DNA of 64,000 nucleotides from Xanthobacteraceae bacterium (GCA_019750915.1 JAIENY010000005.1:1-64000), one strand, 5' to 3'; shown: positions 44,381-54,904, counted from the first letter of the stretch. Made by a program: numbers and translations. Notes: generated by a model not told the origin, from the sequence alone.

Positions 44381-45346
44381 ATGTCTTTGTTCAAGCGTCT
44401 TGCTCAGGCCTCCGCCATCGCCCTGGTTCTCGCCAGCGGCCCGGCGTTTGCCGAAAACAAGAAGGTCGTGCTGTCGCAAGCATTTCAGTCGATGCTCTAT
44501 CTGCCGCTTTACGTCGCGATCGACGAGGGTTTCTTTACCAAGCAAGGCATCGACCTCACGAAGGAAACCGCCGGTTCACCGAGCGTAGCGCTCTCCGCGG
44601 TTCTCTCCGGCAGCGCGCAATTCTCGCTGCATGGCCCGGAATGGACCGCGATCGCAGCGTCGAAGGGTGCTCCGGTCAGCATCATCGCAAACGTGGTCAA
44701 CGGCGCAGCGGTCTGGATCGCGACCTCCCCGGATTTCAAATTTGACAGCGTCAAGGATCTGAAAGGTAAGAAGGTGGTCGTCGGTCAGATGCCGACAACC
44801 AGCACATCACTGTTCCTGAAGCTGCTGAAAGAAAACGGCATGACCAAGGACGATATCGACATGATCCCGGTTCAGATCGGTTCGGAACCCGGACCGTTCC
44901 TCGCCAAGCAGGCGGATGTCGCTGTGATGTATGAGCCGGGCCTCGATCAGGTTGTCGGAAAGGGCATGAAAGTCGCTCTTGGCTTCCCCAAGCAGTACGG
45001 TGCCTACGCATTCTCGGACATCACGGCGAAGAATGACGTTGATCCGGATATCGCGCAGCGCGTGGTGAACGGTCTCGAAATGGCTTTGCGCTTCATGAGC
45101 GCGCATCCGGACGAAACCATTGCAATCGCCAAGAAAGAATTCCCCACGCTCGATCCAACCGTGGTGGAAGCTGCCGTCAAGCGCATGATGGCGGAGAAGG
45201 TCTATCCGAGCAGCGTCGATATCAGCGCCGAGGCGTTGAAGGTCGGCATGGATACGCAGATCGCTCTCGGAAATCTGAAGGAACAACCGAGCTATTCGTC
45301 CTTCGTTGTAAAGAAATACATCGAACCCGCTCTCGCGTTGAAGTAA
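44381..45346 (+). CDS. NMT1/SsuA-type substrate-binding protein
   Basis: A 321-aa periplasmic protein. The signal peptide ends near PAFA-EN (residue 24), and the mature part starts with KKVVLSQAFQSMLYLPLYVAID, the usual type II binding fold seen in SsuA, ThiY and NMT1/THI5-like proteins. It carries the ligand for the adjacent permease. The ligand cannot be named; because an amidase follows, an amide, amidine or heterocyclic nitrogen source is a reasonable guess. Confidence 0.9.
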   Translation: MSLFKRLAQASAIALVLASGPAFAENKKVVLSQAFQSMLYLPLYVAIDEGFFTKQGIDLTKETAGSPSVALSAVLSGSAQFSLHGPEWTAIAASKGAPVSIIANVVNGAAVWIATSPDFKFDSVKDLKGKKVVVGQMPTTSTSLFLKLLKENGMTKDDIDMIPVQIGSEPGPFLAKQADVAVMYEPGLDQVVGKGMKVALGFPKQYGAYAFSDITAKNDVDPDIAQRVVNGLEMALRFMSAHPDETIAIAKKEFPTLDPTVVEAAVKRMMAEKVYPSSVDISAEALKVGMDTQIALGNLKEQPSYSSFVVKKYIEPALALK

Positions 45347-45365
45347 GCTTCGTAAACGTAAATCC

Positions 45366-45395
45366 ACAACGCGCCGGCTGAAGCCGGCGCGTTGT
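45366..45395 (+). terminator. Perfect 13-bp hairpin between binding protein and amidase genes
   Basis: Arms ACAACGCGCCGGC/GCCGGCGCGTTGT with a TGAA loop. There is no long T-run, so it may be a partial terminator or a 3' stabiliser that lets binding protein exceed amidase. Confidence 0.6.
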
Positions 45396-45436
45396 CGTTC
45401 GATAGCCAAATAACAATCTCTTTTTTTGGAGCAACA

Positions 45437-46795
45437 ATGCAGCTGAACAAGCTGAATGTGAGTCAGGACTCAGCCGCCGAACCGGGCGTCCTCGATCTCA
45501 TCCGCGAATACAGCGTGGACAGCGGCCGCGCCGCACAATACCTCAATCGCCAACTCGAAAAAGCCAAGGCTCTCGAGCCTGTGCTCCACGCGTTCGAGTA
45601 CCTGCCGCAGACCCTTGAGGTCGCCAGCTCGGGCCCCATGGCCGGCGTGCCGATGGCGGTAAAGGACATCATCTCGACTTTCGACATGCCGACCACCAAT
45701 GGTTCGGCAATGTTCCGCGACCATATTCCCGCCAACGATGCATGGGTGGTGCGGCGTCTGCGTGACCTCGGCGGAACGGTGTTCGGCAAGACGGTATTGA
45801 CTGAATTCGCCTGGCGTCATCCGGGCGCGACCGTCAATCCGTGGAATCCGAAACATACGCCGGGCGGCTCGTCATCCGGGTCTGCCGCATCCGTAGCCGC
45901 GGGTCTTGTGCCGCTGGCGTTCGGGACTCAGACGCTCGGATCTACCGTGCGTCCCGCAGCGTTCAACGGTGTTGTCGGACTGAAGCCGAGCTACGGCGCG
46001 ATCCCGCGCGTTGGCGTGCACCACTTGAGCCCGTCCCTCGATCACATCGGATTCTTTGCCCGTCAGGTCGACGATGTCGCCTATGCGCTGTCGCAATTCG
46101 TAGGCACCAGCGATCTGGATCTGCACGGACGGCCATTGCCGCCATTCCACGTCCCGATCGATAATGGACTTACATCTTTGGAGAAGCCGCGCATTGCGGT
46201 GATGCGTCTGGCGCAATGGTCGCGCGCCGAACCGGAACAGCAGAAACTGTTCGAGGATACGGTAAAGAAGCTACGTGCCGCGGGCGCCATTTTGAAAGAC
46301 ATTGATTATCCCGAGATGGACCGCGACGGCTGGCAGTCCACCACGACGATTCTGGCATGCGAAGCGAGCGTCATTTTCGACAGCTATATTGCCGCTCAAC
46401 CTGACAAGATCAGCGACGCGATGAAACAGCTAGTAGAGAGCGGAAAGTCGATGAGCGCCTACGACTATCTGGCCGCCAAGCGCTTCCGCGACAAGCAGCA
46501 CATCGAGTATCCGAAACTGGTATCCGATTTCGACATCGTGCTGACGCTCCCCGCCCTCGGCGAAGCGCCGGAAGGTCTCGATTACACGGGCGATGCGGAA
46601 TATTGCGCGCCGTGGACCCTGCTTGGCGTTCCGGCTATCGCGCTGCCAGCGGGGTTTGGTAAAAATGGTTTGCCGCTCGGCATTCAGGTCGTCGGAAAAT
46701 ATCGCGAAGATCTGCGCATGCTCCGTGCTGCGAAATGGATCGAAAAGGTCCTCGACTTTCAGCCCGGCACTCCGGCGCTCGCCGCTTCACTCTAG
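45437..46795 (+). CDS. Amidase signature family enzyme
   Basis: A 452-aa amidase of the Ser-cisSer-Lys family. Catalytic Lys lies in MAVKDII, and the Gly/Ser-rich motif GGSSSGSAASVAAGL and TLGSTVRPAA supply the two serines. It hydrolyses a carboxamide, releasing ammonia. A GGAG site 5 bases before the ATG at 45437 decides the start. It lies behind an ABC importer in the same direction, separated by a hairpin, so it probably processes the imported nitrogen compound. Substrate unknown. Confidence 0.92.
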   Translation: MQLNKLNVSQDSAAEPGVLDLIREYSVDSGRAAQYLNRQLEKAKALEPVLHAFEYLPQTLEVASSGPMAGVPMAVKDIISTFDMPTTNGSAMFRDHIPANDAWVVRRLRDLGGTVFGKTVLTEFAWRHPGATVNPWNPKHTPGGSSSGSAASVAAGLVPLAFGTQTLGSTVRPAAFNGVVGLKPSYGAIPRVGVHHLSPSLDHIGFFARQVDDVAYALSQFVGTSDLDLHGRPLPPFHVPIDNGLTSLEKPRIAVMRLAQWSRAEPEQQKLFEDTVKKLRAAGAILKDIDYPEMDRDGWQSTTTILACEASVIFDSYIAAQPDKISDAMKQLVESGKSMSAYDYLAAKRFRDKQHIEYPKLVSDFDIVLTLPALGEAPEGLDYTGDAEYCAPWTLLGVPAIALPAGFGKNGLPLGIQVVGKYREDLRMLRAAKWIEKVLDFQPGTPALAASL

Positions 46796-46799
46796 ACAG

Positions 46800-46829
46800 A
46801 AAAAGGCCGCGGTCACCGCGGCCTTTTTT
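46800..46829. terminator. Bidirectional rho-independent terminator
   Basis: AAAAAGGCCGCGG/CCGCGGCCTTTTT arms with a TCA loop between the convergent amidase and yceI genes. Confidence 0.9.
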
Positions 46830-46848
46830 ATTGGGGACGGCAGCAGCC

Positions 46849-47472
46849 TTACTGCTGCAGCTCAAATGCGCCCGCGATGTTCAGCCTTACATCATCGCCA
46901 AGCAGGGGCAGATACTGCTTCACGCCGAATTCACTGCGTTTGATCGTGGCGGTCGCTTCGAAGCCGGCCGTGAACGCTTTGTCGAGGGGATTAACGCCGG
47001 CTCCAATAAACTTGGCATGAAGTATGACAGGCTTTGTCACACCATGCAGAGTGAAGTTACCCGCGATCGTTGCCGTACCATTTGCGCCGGGTGTCACTTT
47101 GGTCGAGACGAATGTTGCGTTCGGAAACCTGGCGGCATCGAGCCACTGCTCACCCTTCAACTCGCCGGTAAGCTTGTCGGATGTCGTCATAACGGATTGA
47201 ACCGGAATCGTGACTTCGAGCTTGGACGCCGCCGGTTTTTTTGGATCGAGAGTCAGCGTGCCCGATACATCGGAGAACACGCCCGAATAGTACGTGAAGC
47301 CGAAATGCAGGATCGAGAAATTGACCTGCGTGTGATAGGGCTCGACCTTGTAGGTGCCGGCCTTCACCGTGGTCGGATTCGCGGACGCAACCTGCGCGGT
47401 GGCGGCCTTTGGCAAGCTGACAAACATGAGGAGCGCCACTGCTGCGCCCGTTGCGGATAGCCATTTTTTCAT
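46849..47472 (-). CDS. YceI-family exported lipid-binding protein
   Basis: A 207-aa periplasmic protein of the YceI family, which folds as a lipocalin-like barrel binding polyprenoid-type lipids. Signal peptide about residues 1-26 (TAQVASA). Family motifs are YKVEPYHTQVNFSILHFGFT and FPNATFVSTKV. Start 47472 has GGAG 10 bases upstream; a longer frame exists but lacks a signal peptide at its start. It is divergent from the LysR gene, which may regulate it. Confidence 0.92.
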   Translation of the reverse strand: MKKWLSATGAAVALLMFVSLPKAATAQVASANPTTVKAGTYKVEPYHTQVNFSILHFGFTYYSGVFSDVSGTLTLDPKKPAASKLEVTIPVQSVMTTSDKLTGELKGEQWLDAARFPNATFVSTKVTPGANGTATIAGNFTLHGVTKPVILHAKFIGAGVNPLDKAFTAGFEATATIKRSEFGVKQYLPLLGDDVRLNIAGAFELQQ

Positions 47473-47625
47473 CTGAGACAACTCCATAAGGGTGGTACAC
47501 CTGCCAGCCGACGCGTCCCGGCCGCGGCGCTCTCCTGCCCGCCATCGCACGCTTGTTCCACCGCCGACAGCCATTATATTCCGGAACTATCCATCGGAAT
47601 CTCCGATACATTATGGCAACTCCAA

Positions 47626-48561
47626 ATGCTTGATACGGTGTCTCTCGATCAACTGCGCAGCTTTATTGCGGCGGTCGATGAAGGAAGTTTTTCGGCGGCA
47701 GCACGCCGACTCAACCGCGCACAATCTGTCGTCAGCGAACTCATCAGCAGCCTCGAAGACCAGATCGGCATCGAACTGTTCGATCGTTCGGGGCGGTATC
47801 CGAAACTGACCGGGGAAGGAACAGTCCTTCTCGCCGACGCGCGGTCAGTCGTGTCTGGCGTCGACTTCATGAAAGCCCGTGCAAAAGGTATCGCGTCAGG
47901 GCTTGAAGCCGAACTGTCCGTGGTCATGGACGTATTCTTCCCGATCGAGGCCATGACCGAGGCGGCAAAAACCTTCCGCGAAATCTTCCCCAAAACTCCG
48001 CTTCGTCTTTACGTCGAGGCGCTCGGAGCCGCGTATCAGCCCGTGCTTGATGGCCGCACGTCGCTCGGCATCGTCGGATCGCTACCGATCATGCCGGAGC
48101 TGTTGATTTCCGAGCGGTTGACAGGCGTGTCGTTCGTCATGGTCGCCGCGCATAGCCATCCCCTTGCGGCTTTTCGCGGCCCGATTCCCCGGTCGGAGCT
48201 TTCCAGACATGTCCAGCTTGTTTTGACGGATCGATCGTCTCTGTCGGAAGGGCGTGAGTTCGGTGTCATGTCGCCGCAGACATGGCGGCTTGCCGACCTG
48301 TTCGCCAAACACGCATTTCTGTTGAACGGCCTTGGTTGGGGAGGAATGCCCCGCCATGTGATCAAGCGCGACCTCGATGAAGGCCGGCTGGTGGAGCTAT
48401 CGGTAGAAGATTCGCCATCAGGCGATCTCATCCTGCCGATGCATGCGGTCTATCTGGCAAGCTCGCAGCCCGGTCCCGCAGGCCGGTGGCTGATCGAAAG
48501 ATTGAAGCTCTGCCCAAGCAAACAGAGCGCGAACGACAATCTGTTTGTCGATCAAACCTGA
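47626..48561 (+). CDS. LysR-type transcriptional regulator
   Basis: A 311-aa regulator with an N-terminal winged helix-turn-helix (SLDQLRSFIAAVDEGSFSAAARRLNRAQS) and a LysR effector domain. It is divergent from yceI across about 150 bases, the classic LysR arrangement, so yceI is the best candidate target. The co-inducer is unknown. Confidence 0.92.
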   Translation: MLDTVSLDQLRSFIAAVDEGSFSAAARRLNRAQSVVSELISSLEDQIGIELFDRSGRYPKLTGEGTVLLADARSVVSGVDFMKARAKGIASGLEAELSVVMDVFFPIEAMTEAAKTFREIFPKTPLRLYVEALGAAYQPVLDGRTSLGIVGSLPIMPELLISERLTGVSFVMVAAHSHPLAAFRGPIPRSELSRHVQLVLTDRSSLSEGREFGVMSPQTWRLADLFAKHAFLLNGLGWGGMPRHVIKRDLDEGRLVELSVEDSPSGDLILPMHAVYLASSQPGPAGRWLIERLKLCPSKQSANDNLFVDQT

Positions 48562-48624
48562 GAAACCCCTGATCAGCCGGCCGAATGAATTACGCCCTCG
48601 CCGTCGGTGAACAGTTTTGGTCTT

Positions 48625-48801
48625 CTATCGATCGGCGCTTCGAGAAACGGACGATCCGGTAAAATTCGGCTCGCTGTAGGATGCAGCTTGAGCAGCAACC
48701 AGCCCGCTATGGATGAGCCAGACAGTCAAGCCCACCACCGCCGCTGCAATCGCGATCGCGATAAGTTCGCGGAACCAGCGCAGCACGGCCCGTTCCAACA
48801 T
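48625..48801 (-). CDS. 58-aa single-span membrane protein at the end of the RND operon
   Basis: A small open frame of 58 codons with a very good ribosome site (GGAGGG, 6 bases before the ATG). The product has a short basic N-terminus (MLERAVLRWFRE), a membrane segment (about residues 12-32, LIAIAIAAAVVGLTVWLI), and a polar Ser/Arg-rich tail. It follows the RND pump stop by 60 bases in the same direction. Small single-span proteins are known to bind RND pumps (AcrZ with AcrB); homology to AcrZ is not claimed. It is below usual gene-calling limits and could be missed in annotations. Confidence 0.65.
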   Translation of the reverse strand: MLERAVLRWFRELIAIAIAAAVVGLTVWLIHSGLVAAQAASYSEPNFTGSSVSRSADR

Positions 48802-48861
48802 AGCATTCCCTCCAGAAGTTGAAGGAAAACGCTCGACAACCCCGCCCGTTCCGGTAGCCAG

Positions 48862-51800
48862 TTACGATTGCGGATGGCTGCTGTCATGGGCGGCTTGTGA
48901 TTTTGCGCCGCCAAACACTCGTTTCGCCTTTTCCCGCCATGTCTGGACCGTGACGTAGAGCATCGGAATCAAAAAGATGCCGATCGAACTTGCGGCGAGC
49001 ATCCCGCCAAACACGGCCGTCCCGACACCGCGCCGGCTGAGCTGTGCAGCGCCCGTTGCGATTACGAGCGGTACCAGACCGAGAATGAATGCGATTGACG
49101 TCATCATCACGGCGCGGAAGCGCATCTGTGCCCCCAGAGCCGCTGCATCGGCGATGCTTAAACCTGCCTCACGCTGCTCCTTGGCGAATTCAACAATCAG
49201 AATGCCGTTCTTGGCGGCGAGCGCGATCAGCACCACAAGGCCGATCTGGCCGTAAAGATCGAGATTAAGCCCGGAGATCTTGATGCCAATGTACGAGCCG
49301 AGCACACCGACGACCACGGACAGAAGCACCGGAATTGGTATTGTCCAGCTCTCATACAAGCCGACAAGAAACAGGTATGCGAACAACACCGCAAGAGCCA
49401 TGATAATTCCGGTCTGGCCGGCGGCCTGCTGTTCCTGAAATGCCGTGCCTGTCCATTCGAAGCCATAGCCCTGAGGCAATGTCTTCTCCGACAGATTGGC
49501 CATCGCCGCAATGGCAGAGCCGGAGGACACGCCCGGCGCCGGGCTGCCGTTGATGGTGATCGAGCGATAATTATTGTAACGCGTGATCACCTGTGGGCCG
49601 GTCACGAACCTCAAACTTGAGATCGAGCGCATCGGAACCATATCGCCCTGATTGTTGCGGATATAGATTTTCCAGATATCGGGGATATCGGAGCGGTCAG
49701 TCGGCAGCCCCTGCACGTTCACCTGCCAGGTTCGTCCGAACAAATTGAAGTTATTCACGTAAAAGCCGCCCAGCGTGGCCTGAAGCGCGGTGAAGATATC
49801 GCTCATGTTGAGGCCGAGTGCCTGAGCCTTCGAACGATCGATATCGAGATAGATCGATGGGTTGGTAGCGGTGAAGGTCGAGAACACGCGCGTCAGCAAC
49901 GGATCGGTATTGGCCGCGCCGATCAGACCGTTCATCACGCTGCCAAGCGCAACCGGATCCTGACCTTCCAGCGCCTCGAGCTGATATTCGAAGCCGCCGC
50001 TGGTGGAAAGACCGATGATCGGCGGCAGATTGAACGGCAGGACCTTGGCCTGGCTGATTTGGCCACCACCGACGAAGGCCCGTCCGATCAGTGCTTGTGC
50101 CGAGTCGGCAGCGGATTGCCGGTCCGCAAAGGGCTTCAGACGCGCCACCATGAACGCCGCATTCGGTTCATTGCCGCCATCGAGCAGCGAAAAGCCGATG
50201 ATCGACAACGTATGTTCGATGGCCGGCATCTGCTTGAGCAATGCCTCGACTTTTTTGGTGACCTCGCTGGTACGCGCGACGGACGCGCCATCAGGCAACT
50301 GCACCGCAATGAAAAATGCGCCCTGATCTTCTTCCGGCAGGAAGCCGGTCGGCGTGATGCGGGACAATCCGACCACGCCTGCGGCAAACGCCGCGACCAG
50401 CGCGAGCGATATCGTCGCAAAACGGATGAGCCGGCGAACGATTCCCGTGTAGCGATCCCGCACCCAGTCAATGCCGCCGAGAACGCGGCCCAAAATACCG
50501 CGCCGCGGTCCGGTATGGCGCAGGAACACTGCGCACAGAGCCGGAGACAGCGTCAGCGCGTTGATTGCGGAGATCAGCATCGCGCAACTGATCGTTACCG
50601 CAAACTGACGGAACAGCGTGCCGGAAATTCCGGGAATGAAGGCGATGGGGACAAACACCGACAGCAGGACCAACGTGATAGCGATGATCGGCGCGGTGAT
50701 CTGCGCCATCGCTTTCTTGGCTGCTTCTGCGGGCGAAAGATCGGGCTCCTCTTCCATCACCCGCTCGACGTTCTCCACAACGACAATGGCATCGTCGACC
50801 ACGATGCCGATCGCCAGCACCATGGCGAGCAGCGACACCGTGTTGGCCGAATAACCCAGCACCAGAAGCAGCGCGAACGTACCGATCAGACTGACCGGGA
50901 CCGCAATCGCCGGAATAATCGTTGCCCGCAGGTTTCCGAGAAACAAAAACACCACGATCACAACAAGAACGAATGCTTCGCCAAGCGTCTTCAGCACTTC
51001 ATGGATCGTATCGGTGACGAATGTGGTGGAGTCATACTGAACGAGATACGTCAATCCCTTCGGAAATCGCGCCGACAGCTTGGAAAGCGTCGCCTGAACG
51101 GCCTTGGCCGTGGTCACGGCGTTCGCGCCCGGCGACAGATAAACGCCGATCGGAACACCTGCCCGGCCGTCGATCCGCGATTCACTGTCAAGATTCTGCG
51201 CGCCGATCTCAACATGCGCGACGTCGCTGATACGAAGGACCGAGCCGTCCGGATTGGCGCGCAGCACGATCTTGCCAAACTGTTCGGCCGTCGTCAGACG
51301 GCCCTGGGTCTGGACGTTGAACTGGAACTGTTGCTGATCGCTAATGGGCCGCGCGCCGATACGCCCCACCGCGGCCTGCACGCTCTGGGCTCGGATGGCG
51401 GCGATGACGTCCGACGGCGCAAGATTGAGACTGGTCAGGCGCTGCGTATCGAACCAGATCCGCATCGAGTAATTCATCTTCGCAAACAGCGTCGCCTGTC
51501 CGACGCCGGGCGTGCGCGAAATCGCGTCCAGTACGTTGATGATAGCGTAGTTGGTGATGAACAGCGGGTCCTGCTCGCCGTTCTCGCTGTAGAGCACGAG
51601 GAATTGCAACACCGCAGACGATTTCTTCTGAACGACAAGTCCCTGCTGCTGAACTTCGGTCGGCAGTTGCGACAGCGCGGTCTGCACACGGTTATTGACG
51701 TTGACGGTGTTAATGTCCGGGTTGGTACCGAGCGCAAACGACACAGTCAGCGTGTAGCTGCCGTCATTGCCGCTGGTCGATTTCATATAAAGCGCGCGGT

Positions 51801-52020
51801 CGACTCCGACGATCTGCGCTTCGAGCGGCTGGGCCACGCTGGATTCGACCACCTCTGCCGAGGCGCCTGGAAAAGTGCCGGAAACCGTGACTTGCGGCGG
51901 CACGATGTCGGGAAATTGGGCGACCGGAATCTGCAGCAGCGCCAGAGCGCCGGCAAGCGTGATGACGATCGCAATGACGATCGCAAGGCGCGGACGATCG
52001 ACAAAGACAGCGGAGATCAT
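48862..52020 (-). CDS. RND-family multidrug efflux permease (HAE1/AcrB type)
   Basis: A 1052-aa inner-membrane pump, full length for the AcrB/MexB group. It has 12 membrane segments, two large periplasmic loops, and the proton-relay Asp pair in [15 protein letters not shown] (helix 4). It pumps drugs or solvents with an adaptor and an outer-membrane channel; no TolC-like gene is adjacent. The ATG at 52020 overlaps the ancestral stop of the adaptor frame as ATGA, which fixes the start. Confidence 0.95.
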   Translation of the reverse strand: MISAVFVDRPRLAIVIAIVITLAGALALLQIPVAQFPDIVPPQVTVSGTFPGASAEVVESSVAQPLEAQIVGVDRALYMKSTSGNDGSYTLTVSFALGTNPDINTVNVNNRVQTALSQLPTEVQQQGLVVQKKSSAVLQFLVLYSENGEQDPLFITNYAIINVLDAISRTPGVGQATLFAKMNYSMRIWFDTQRLTSLNLAPSDVIAAIRAQSVQAAVGRIGARPISDQQQFQFNVQTQGRLTTAEQFGKIVLRANPDGSVLRISDVAHVEIGAQNLDSESRIDGRAGVPIGVYLSPGANAVTTAKAVQATLSKLSARFPKGLTYLVQYDSTTFVTDTIHEVLKTLGEAFVLVVIVVFLFLGNLRATIIPAIAVPVSLIGTFALLLVLGYSANTVSLLAMVLAIGIVVDDAIVVVENVERVMEEEPDLSPAEAAKKAMAQITAPIIAITLVLLSVFVPIAFIPGISGTLFRQFAVTISCAMLISAINALTLSPALCAVFLRHTGPRRGILGRVLGGIDWVRDRYTGIVRRLIRFATISLALVAAFAAGVVGLSRITPTGFLPEEDQGAFFIAVQLPDGASVARTSEVTKKVEALLKQMPAIEHTLSIIGFSLLDGGNEPNAAFMVARLKPFADRQSAADSAQALIGRAFVGGGQISQAKVLPFNLPPIIGLSTSGGFEYQLEALEGQDPVALGSVMNGLIGAANTDPLLTRVFSTFTATNPSIYLDIDRSKAQALGLNMSDIFTALQATLGGFYVNNFNLFGRTWQVNVQGLPTDRSDIPDIWKIYIRNNQGDMVPMRSISSLRFVTGPQVITRYNNYRSITINGSPAPGVSSGSAIAAMANLSEKTLPQGYGFEWTGTAFQEQQAAGQTGIIMALAVLFAYLFLVGLYESWTIPIPVLLSVVVGVLGSYIGIKISGLNLDLYGQIGLVVLIALAAKNGILIVEFAKEQREAGLSIADAAALGAQMRFRAVMMTSIAFILGLVPLVIATGAAQLSRRGVGTAVFGGMLAASSIGIFLIPMLYVTVQTWREKAKRVFGGAKSQAAHDSSHPQS

Positions 52021-52169
52021 GGGCTTTCGCTCGCCGGTTTGGCGCTGCTCGTACCAGCGGGCTCGTTCTGAACATGACCGTCGGCGGGCGCAGCCTTCAT
52101 GCTCGACTGGATCAAGGCGCTCGCGGGTCCGGGTGTCACCGCCTGTCCCGGCCGTACACGCTGCAATCA
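52017..52169 (-). pseudogene. Lost C-terminal tail of the RND adaptor behind an in-frame TGA
   Basis: After the adaptor TGA at 52167-52169, the same reading frame continues without interruption for 49 codons ([16 protein letters not shown]...) to a stop that overlaps the pump ATG as ATGA. Adaptor proteins of this family normally read [15 protein letters not shown], so TGA stands where GGA is expected: a single G-to-T change, or a sequencing error. Confidence 0.8.
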
Positions 52170-53270
52170 CTCCACGATGACCTTGTCGCCAAGCTTGATG
52201 CCTTCGATCACCGAGGCGATCGTCGGTGTGGATTGGCCGAGCTGGATGCGGCGCTGCTCAGCCTTGTTGTCCGGGCCAACCGTGAAAACATAGTCGCCTT
52301 GCTGGTCGGTCAGAACCGCTGAACGCGGGATAGCAAGAACCTCGACCGGCACGACTCCCTCCAGCAGAACCGTGACGAACTCGTTGTCCGTGAGCTCCCG
52401 CACGGTGCTGGTCGACGTCGACGAATTGTACAGCGTTGGATTTGGGATCACGCCGCGAAGCTGAATGGTATCGGTGCTTTGCGAAATTGTATTATTGACG
52501 AAGTCCAGCTGGCCTTTTTGCTCGTACAGACGGCCGTCCGGCAATCGCACGCGGATCACAACCGCCTTGAATCCTCCGTTGTTCGCATAACGCGCACGCA
52601 AGTCGAGCGCCTCTCGAACCGAGACAGGAAAAGTCACATACATCGGATCCTGACTGACGATCGTGGTGAGGTTGCCTGAACTCGGGCTAACCACGTTGCC
52701 TTCAGTAACCGCGGTGCGGCCAATCTTGCCCTTGATCGGAGAGCGGATGTCGGTGTAGTTGAGATTGATCTGGGACAGTTGAACCTGAGCCTGGGCAGCC
52801 TGCACCTGGGCTTCCAGGCTGCGCTGATTGGCGATGGCCGCGTCATAGGTCGATTGCTGGCCTGCGGGACCGCCCAGCAGGGTTCTGGCGCGTTCGGCGG
52901 TGAGTTTGGCGTTTTCCAGCGTCGCCTGTAACTGCGCGACCGTTGCTCTTTTTGCCGCAAGATCGGCTTCAAACGGCCCACGTTCCAGCAGATACAGTGG
53001 ATCACCGTTTTTAACTTCCGCTCCCTCGACATAAAGTCGCTTGTCGAGAAACGCAGTCACGCGGGCCACAATAGCCACGCGGTTGACCGCCTCGATTCGC
53101 CCGAGAAACTGGTTCGTCTCGGTGATAGGCCGGTTGACTGCCTCAATCACGCCGACTGCCGGTGGAGCCGCTGCTCCGCCCGGAGCCTGAGCCTCTGCTC
53201 CGCAGATCGATTCGGTCAGCAACAATGCAATTACCGCGAAAATACCAACGTATCGTCTCGCAGGACACAT
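52167..53270 (-). CDS. RND efflux periplasmic adaptor (membrane-fusion protein), C-terminally truncated
   Basis: 367 aa as read; about 417 would be the ancestral length. It has a signal peptide (about residues 1-27, ICGAEA), a barrel-sandwich lipoyl half ([21 protein letters not shown] and [16 protein letters not shown]), an alpha-hairpin (about 90-165), and beta-barrel and membrane-proximal domains. It ends at VIVE just where the family continues. Missing residues are the final strand region and a low-complexity tail, so the protein may still function. The ATG at 53270 is used; a longer frame exists. It is the first gene of the efflux operon. Confidence 0.9.
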   Translation of the reverse strand: MCPARRYVGIFAVIALLLTESICGAEAQAPGGAAAPPAVGVIEAVNRPITETNQFLGRIEAVNRVAIVARVTAFLDKRLYVEGAEVKNGDPLYLLERGPFEADLAAKRATVAQLQATLENAKLTAERARTLLGGPAGQQSTYDAAIANQRSLEAQVQAAQAQVQLSQINLNYTDIRSPIKGKIGRTAVTEGNVVSPSSGNLTTIVSQDPMYVTFPVSVREALDLRARYANNGGFKAVVIRVRLPDGRLYEQKGQLDFVNNTISQSTDTIQLRGVIPNPTLYNSSTSTSTVRELTDNEFVTVLLEGVVPVEVLAIPRSAVLTDQQGDYVFTVGPDNKAEQRRIQLGQSTPTIASVIEGIKLGDKVIVE

Positions 53271-54040
53271 CACGTCGTTTTCCCTTGGCGTTTTAAACCG
53301 TCGGTGGTCCCGCAATTTAAGCATGCATCTTCATTTTACGCGACGTCTCAAGGAACTTATTCGCAGCCTTCGACGTCAATATAAAGGGAGATGACATCTG
53401 CACCCAAAGCTGCAAATGTTCATCCCGTCATTGCCCGCCCGGCATGCGGATAGTCAGAATGAGAATCCTGCTTCAACTTTTCGGAAATTTTTGGGGCCGG
53501 ATGTTCCGGCGCAAGAGTTCGTCATATTCTCAATTTCCGAATTGTCCGCTGGCTCCCGCAGAATTCGCGCGGCTGGTTCAAAGCGGGCGGCGTGAAGATT
53601 TTCAGAAACTGGCAAATCTGCTGGCGTCGCGGCCTTTGCTGGAGGACGCGTCGGATCGGCACCCTCTGTCGCCCGAATCCATTGCGACAACCCCGAAATC
53701 CGCCTCGCACCCGCCCTAGAGATTTCGAGGTAAGCGCCCACCACAGCATCATCCGACGCATGTGTGTGGCCACCGCTTCGAGGCCGTCACCTCAACTTGC
53801 GCACCGACGTGCAAAACCGAGTCGATCCCCGGACGATGATCCGTGTGCGAATCCCCGATCATCAGACGATCAGCAAAACCAAACCTCTCCACGAAACCGT
53901 TTTTATTACACGCACGGATTGCGACGTTATTTGAATGCTCCAGGAATAAAGCGGATTTGGCAGATATTTCCCCAGTTTGCCCACCTCATTGCTGATCGAT
54001 TGGGCAGCTTACGCAGGGGCTTTAGGCTATTATTCCGTGC
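53271..54040. other. Long intergenic stretch without a confident gene
   Basis: About 770 bases. A plus-strand frame at 53444-53719 (91 codons) has no good ribosome site or recognised family and is opposed by overlapping minus-strand frames, so it is not called. The first part, near 53341-53376, has two GACGTC hexamers about 30 bases apart. It should contain the efflux-operon promoter. Confidence 0.4.
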
Positions 54041-54904
54041 ATGACGGCTCAATCGAGCATTTTTGATCGAAAAGCGCTGGCCCCGGAGCAGGTCGAAAGT
54101 GTCTTCGCCTTCCGTAGCTGGCGGGTGATGATCTGGATCGTCGTCACCGCTTTGATCCTGGCGTGCGGCTATGTCGTGTGGGGCTACACCGGGATCCGCC
54201 ACGAGAAATTCTCGTTTTACGATGTAACCCGTCAGCGGAAAATTGATGTCGATATCGCCATCCGACGCGATCTGGCGATGCACAAAGACAATGCTGAAAA
54301 ACTCCCGGTCGCCATCATCAATCACGGTAACACCGTCAGCTACACCGAATACTCCTTTATCTCGAACCTGCTCGCCACCAAGGGGTTCATGGCGGTCAGC
54401 ATCCAGCATGACCTCGCCACCGATGCCCCACTGGCGACAAAGATCGGCGAGCCCTTCGTCGGCCGCGAGGCCGTTTACGAGCGCGGGGTGCAAAACATCG
54501 AGTACGTTCTTCAAAGGATCCCGCTGATCCGGCCGAACGCTGATCTGCGTCATCTTGTTATGGTCGGACATTCAAACGGCGGCGACATCGCGATGTATTT
54601 CGCCAGACTTCATCCCGAACTGGTGCGTGACGTCGTTACGCTCGATAATCTGCGCGTGCCCCTGGAAGGACCGTTCAAGATTCTGTCGGTCCGCTCGAAG
54701 GACCCGAATTTCGTCGCCGATAAGGGCGTCGTTCCTAGCGACGACATCTGCGAAAAATCCGGCATTACCATCGTGCATACCGACTATCGTCACACCGATA
54801 TGAGCGATCGCGGGCCGGAAACGGTGCGAGAAACAATCGGTGCGGCAGTGACAAGATTTCTGACCTCGAAGAACGGCCAGAACACTTTTTCTCCCCGCAG
54901 CTGA
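54041..54904 (+). CDS. Membrane-anchored alpha/beta hydrolase
   Basis: A 287-aa protein with one N-terminal membrane segment (about residues 28-48, VMIWIVVTALILACGYVVWGY) and a periplasm-facing hydrolase domain. The nucleophile elbow is VMVGHSNGGDIAMYF (GHSNGG, Ser near residue 175); the catalytic His is probably in VHTDYRHTDM. NHGNTVSYTEYSF is the oxyanion region. The substrate is unknown. It stands alone. Confidence 0.8.
   Translation: MTAQSSIFDRKALAPEQVESVFAFRSWRVMIWIVVTALILACGYVVWGYTGIRHEKFSFYDVTRQRKIDVDIAIRRDLAMHKDNAEKLPVAIINHGNTVSYTEYSFISNLLATKGFMAVSIQHDLATDAPLATKIGEPFVGREAVYERGVQNIEYVLQRIPLIRPNADLRHLVMVGHSNGGDIAMYFARLHPELVRDVVTLDNLRVPLEGPFKILSVRSKDPNFVADKGVVPSDDICEKSGITIVHTDYRHTDMSDRGPETVRETIGAAVTRFLTSKNGQNTFSPRS

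Noticed and set aside
50059..52071. 670-codon plus-strand frame opposite the RND pump gene
   Set aside because: Arg/His/Gln-rich composition and no family match; it is the antisense shadow of a full-length conserved pump.
53444..53719. 91-codon plus-strand frame after the efflux operon
   Set aside because: No ribosome site, no recognised family, and overlapping frames on the other strand.
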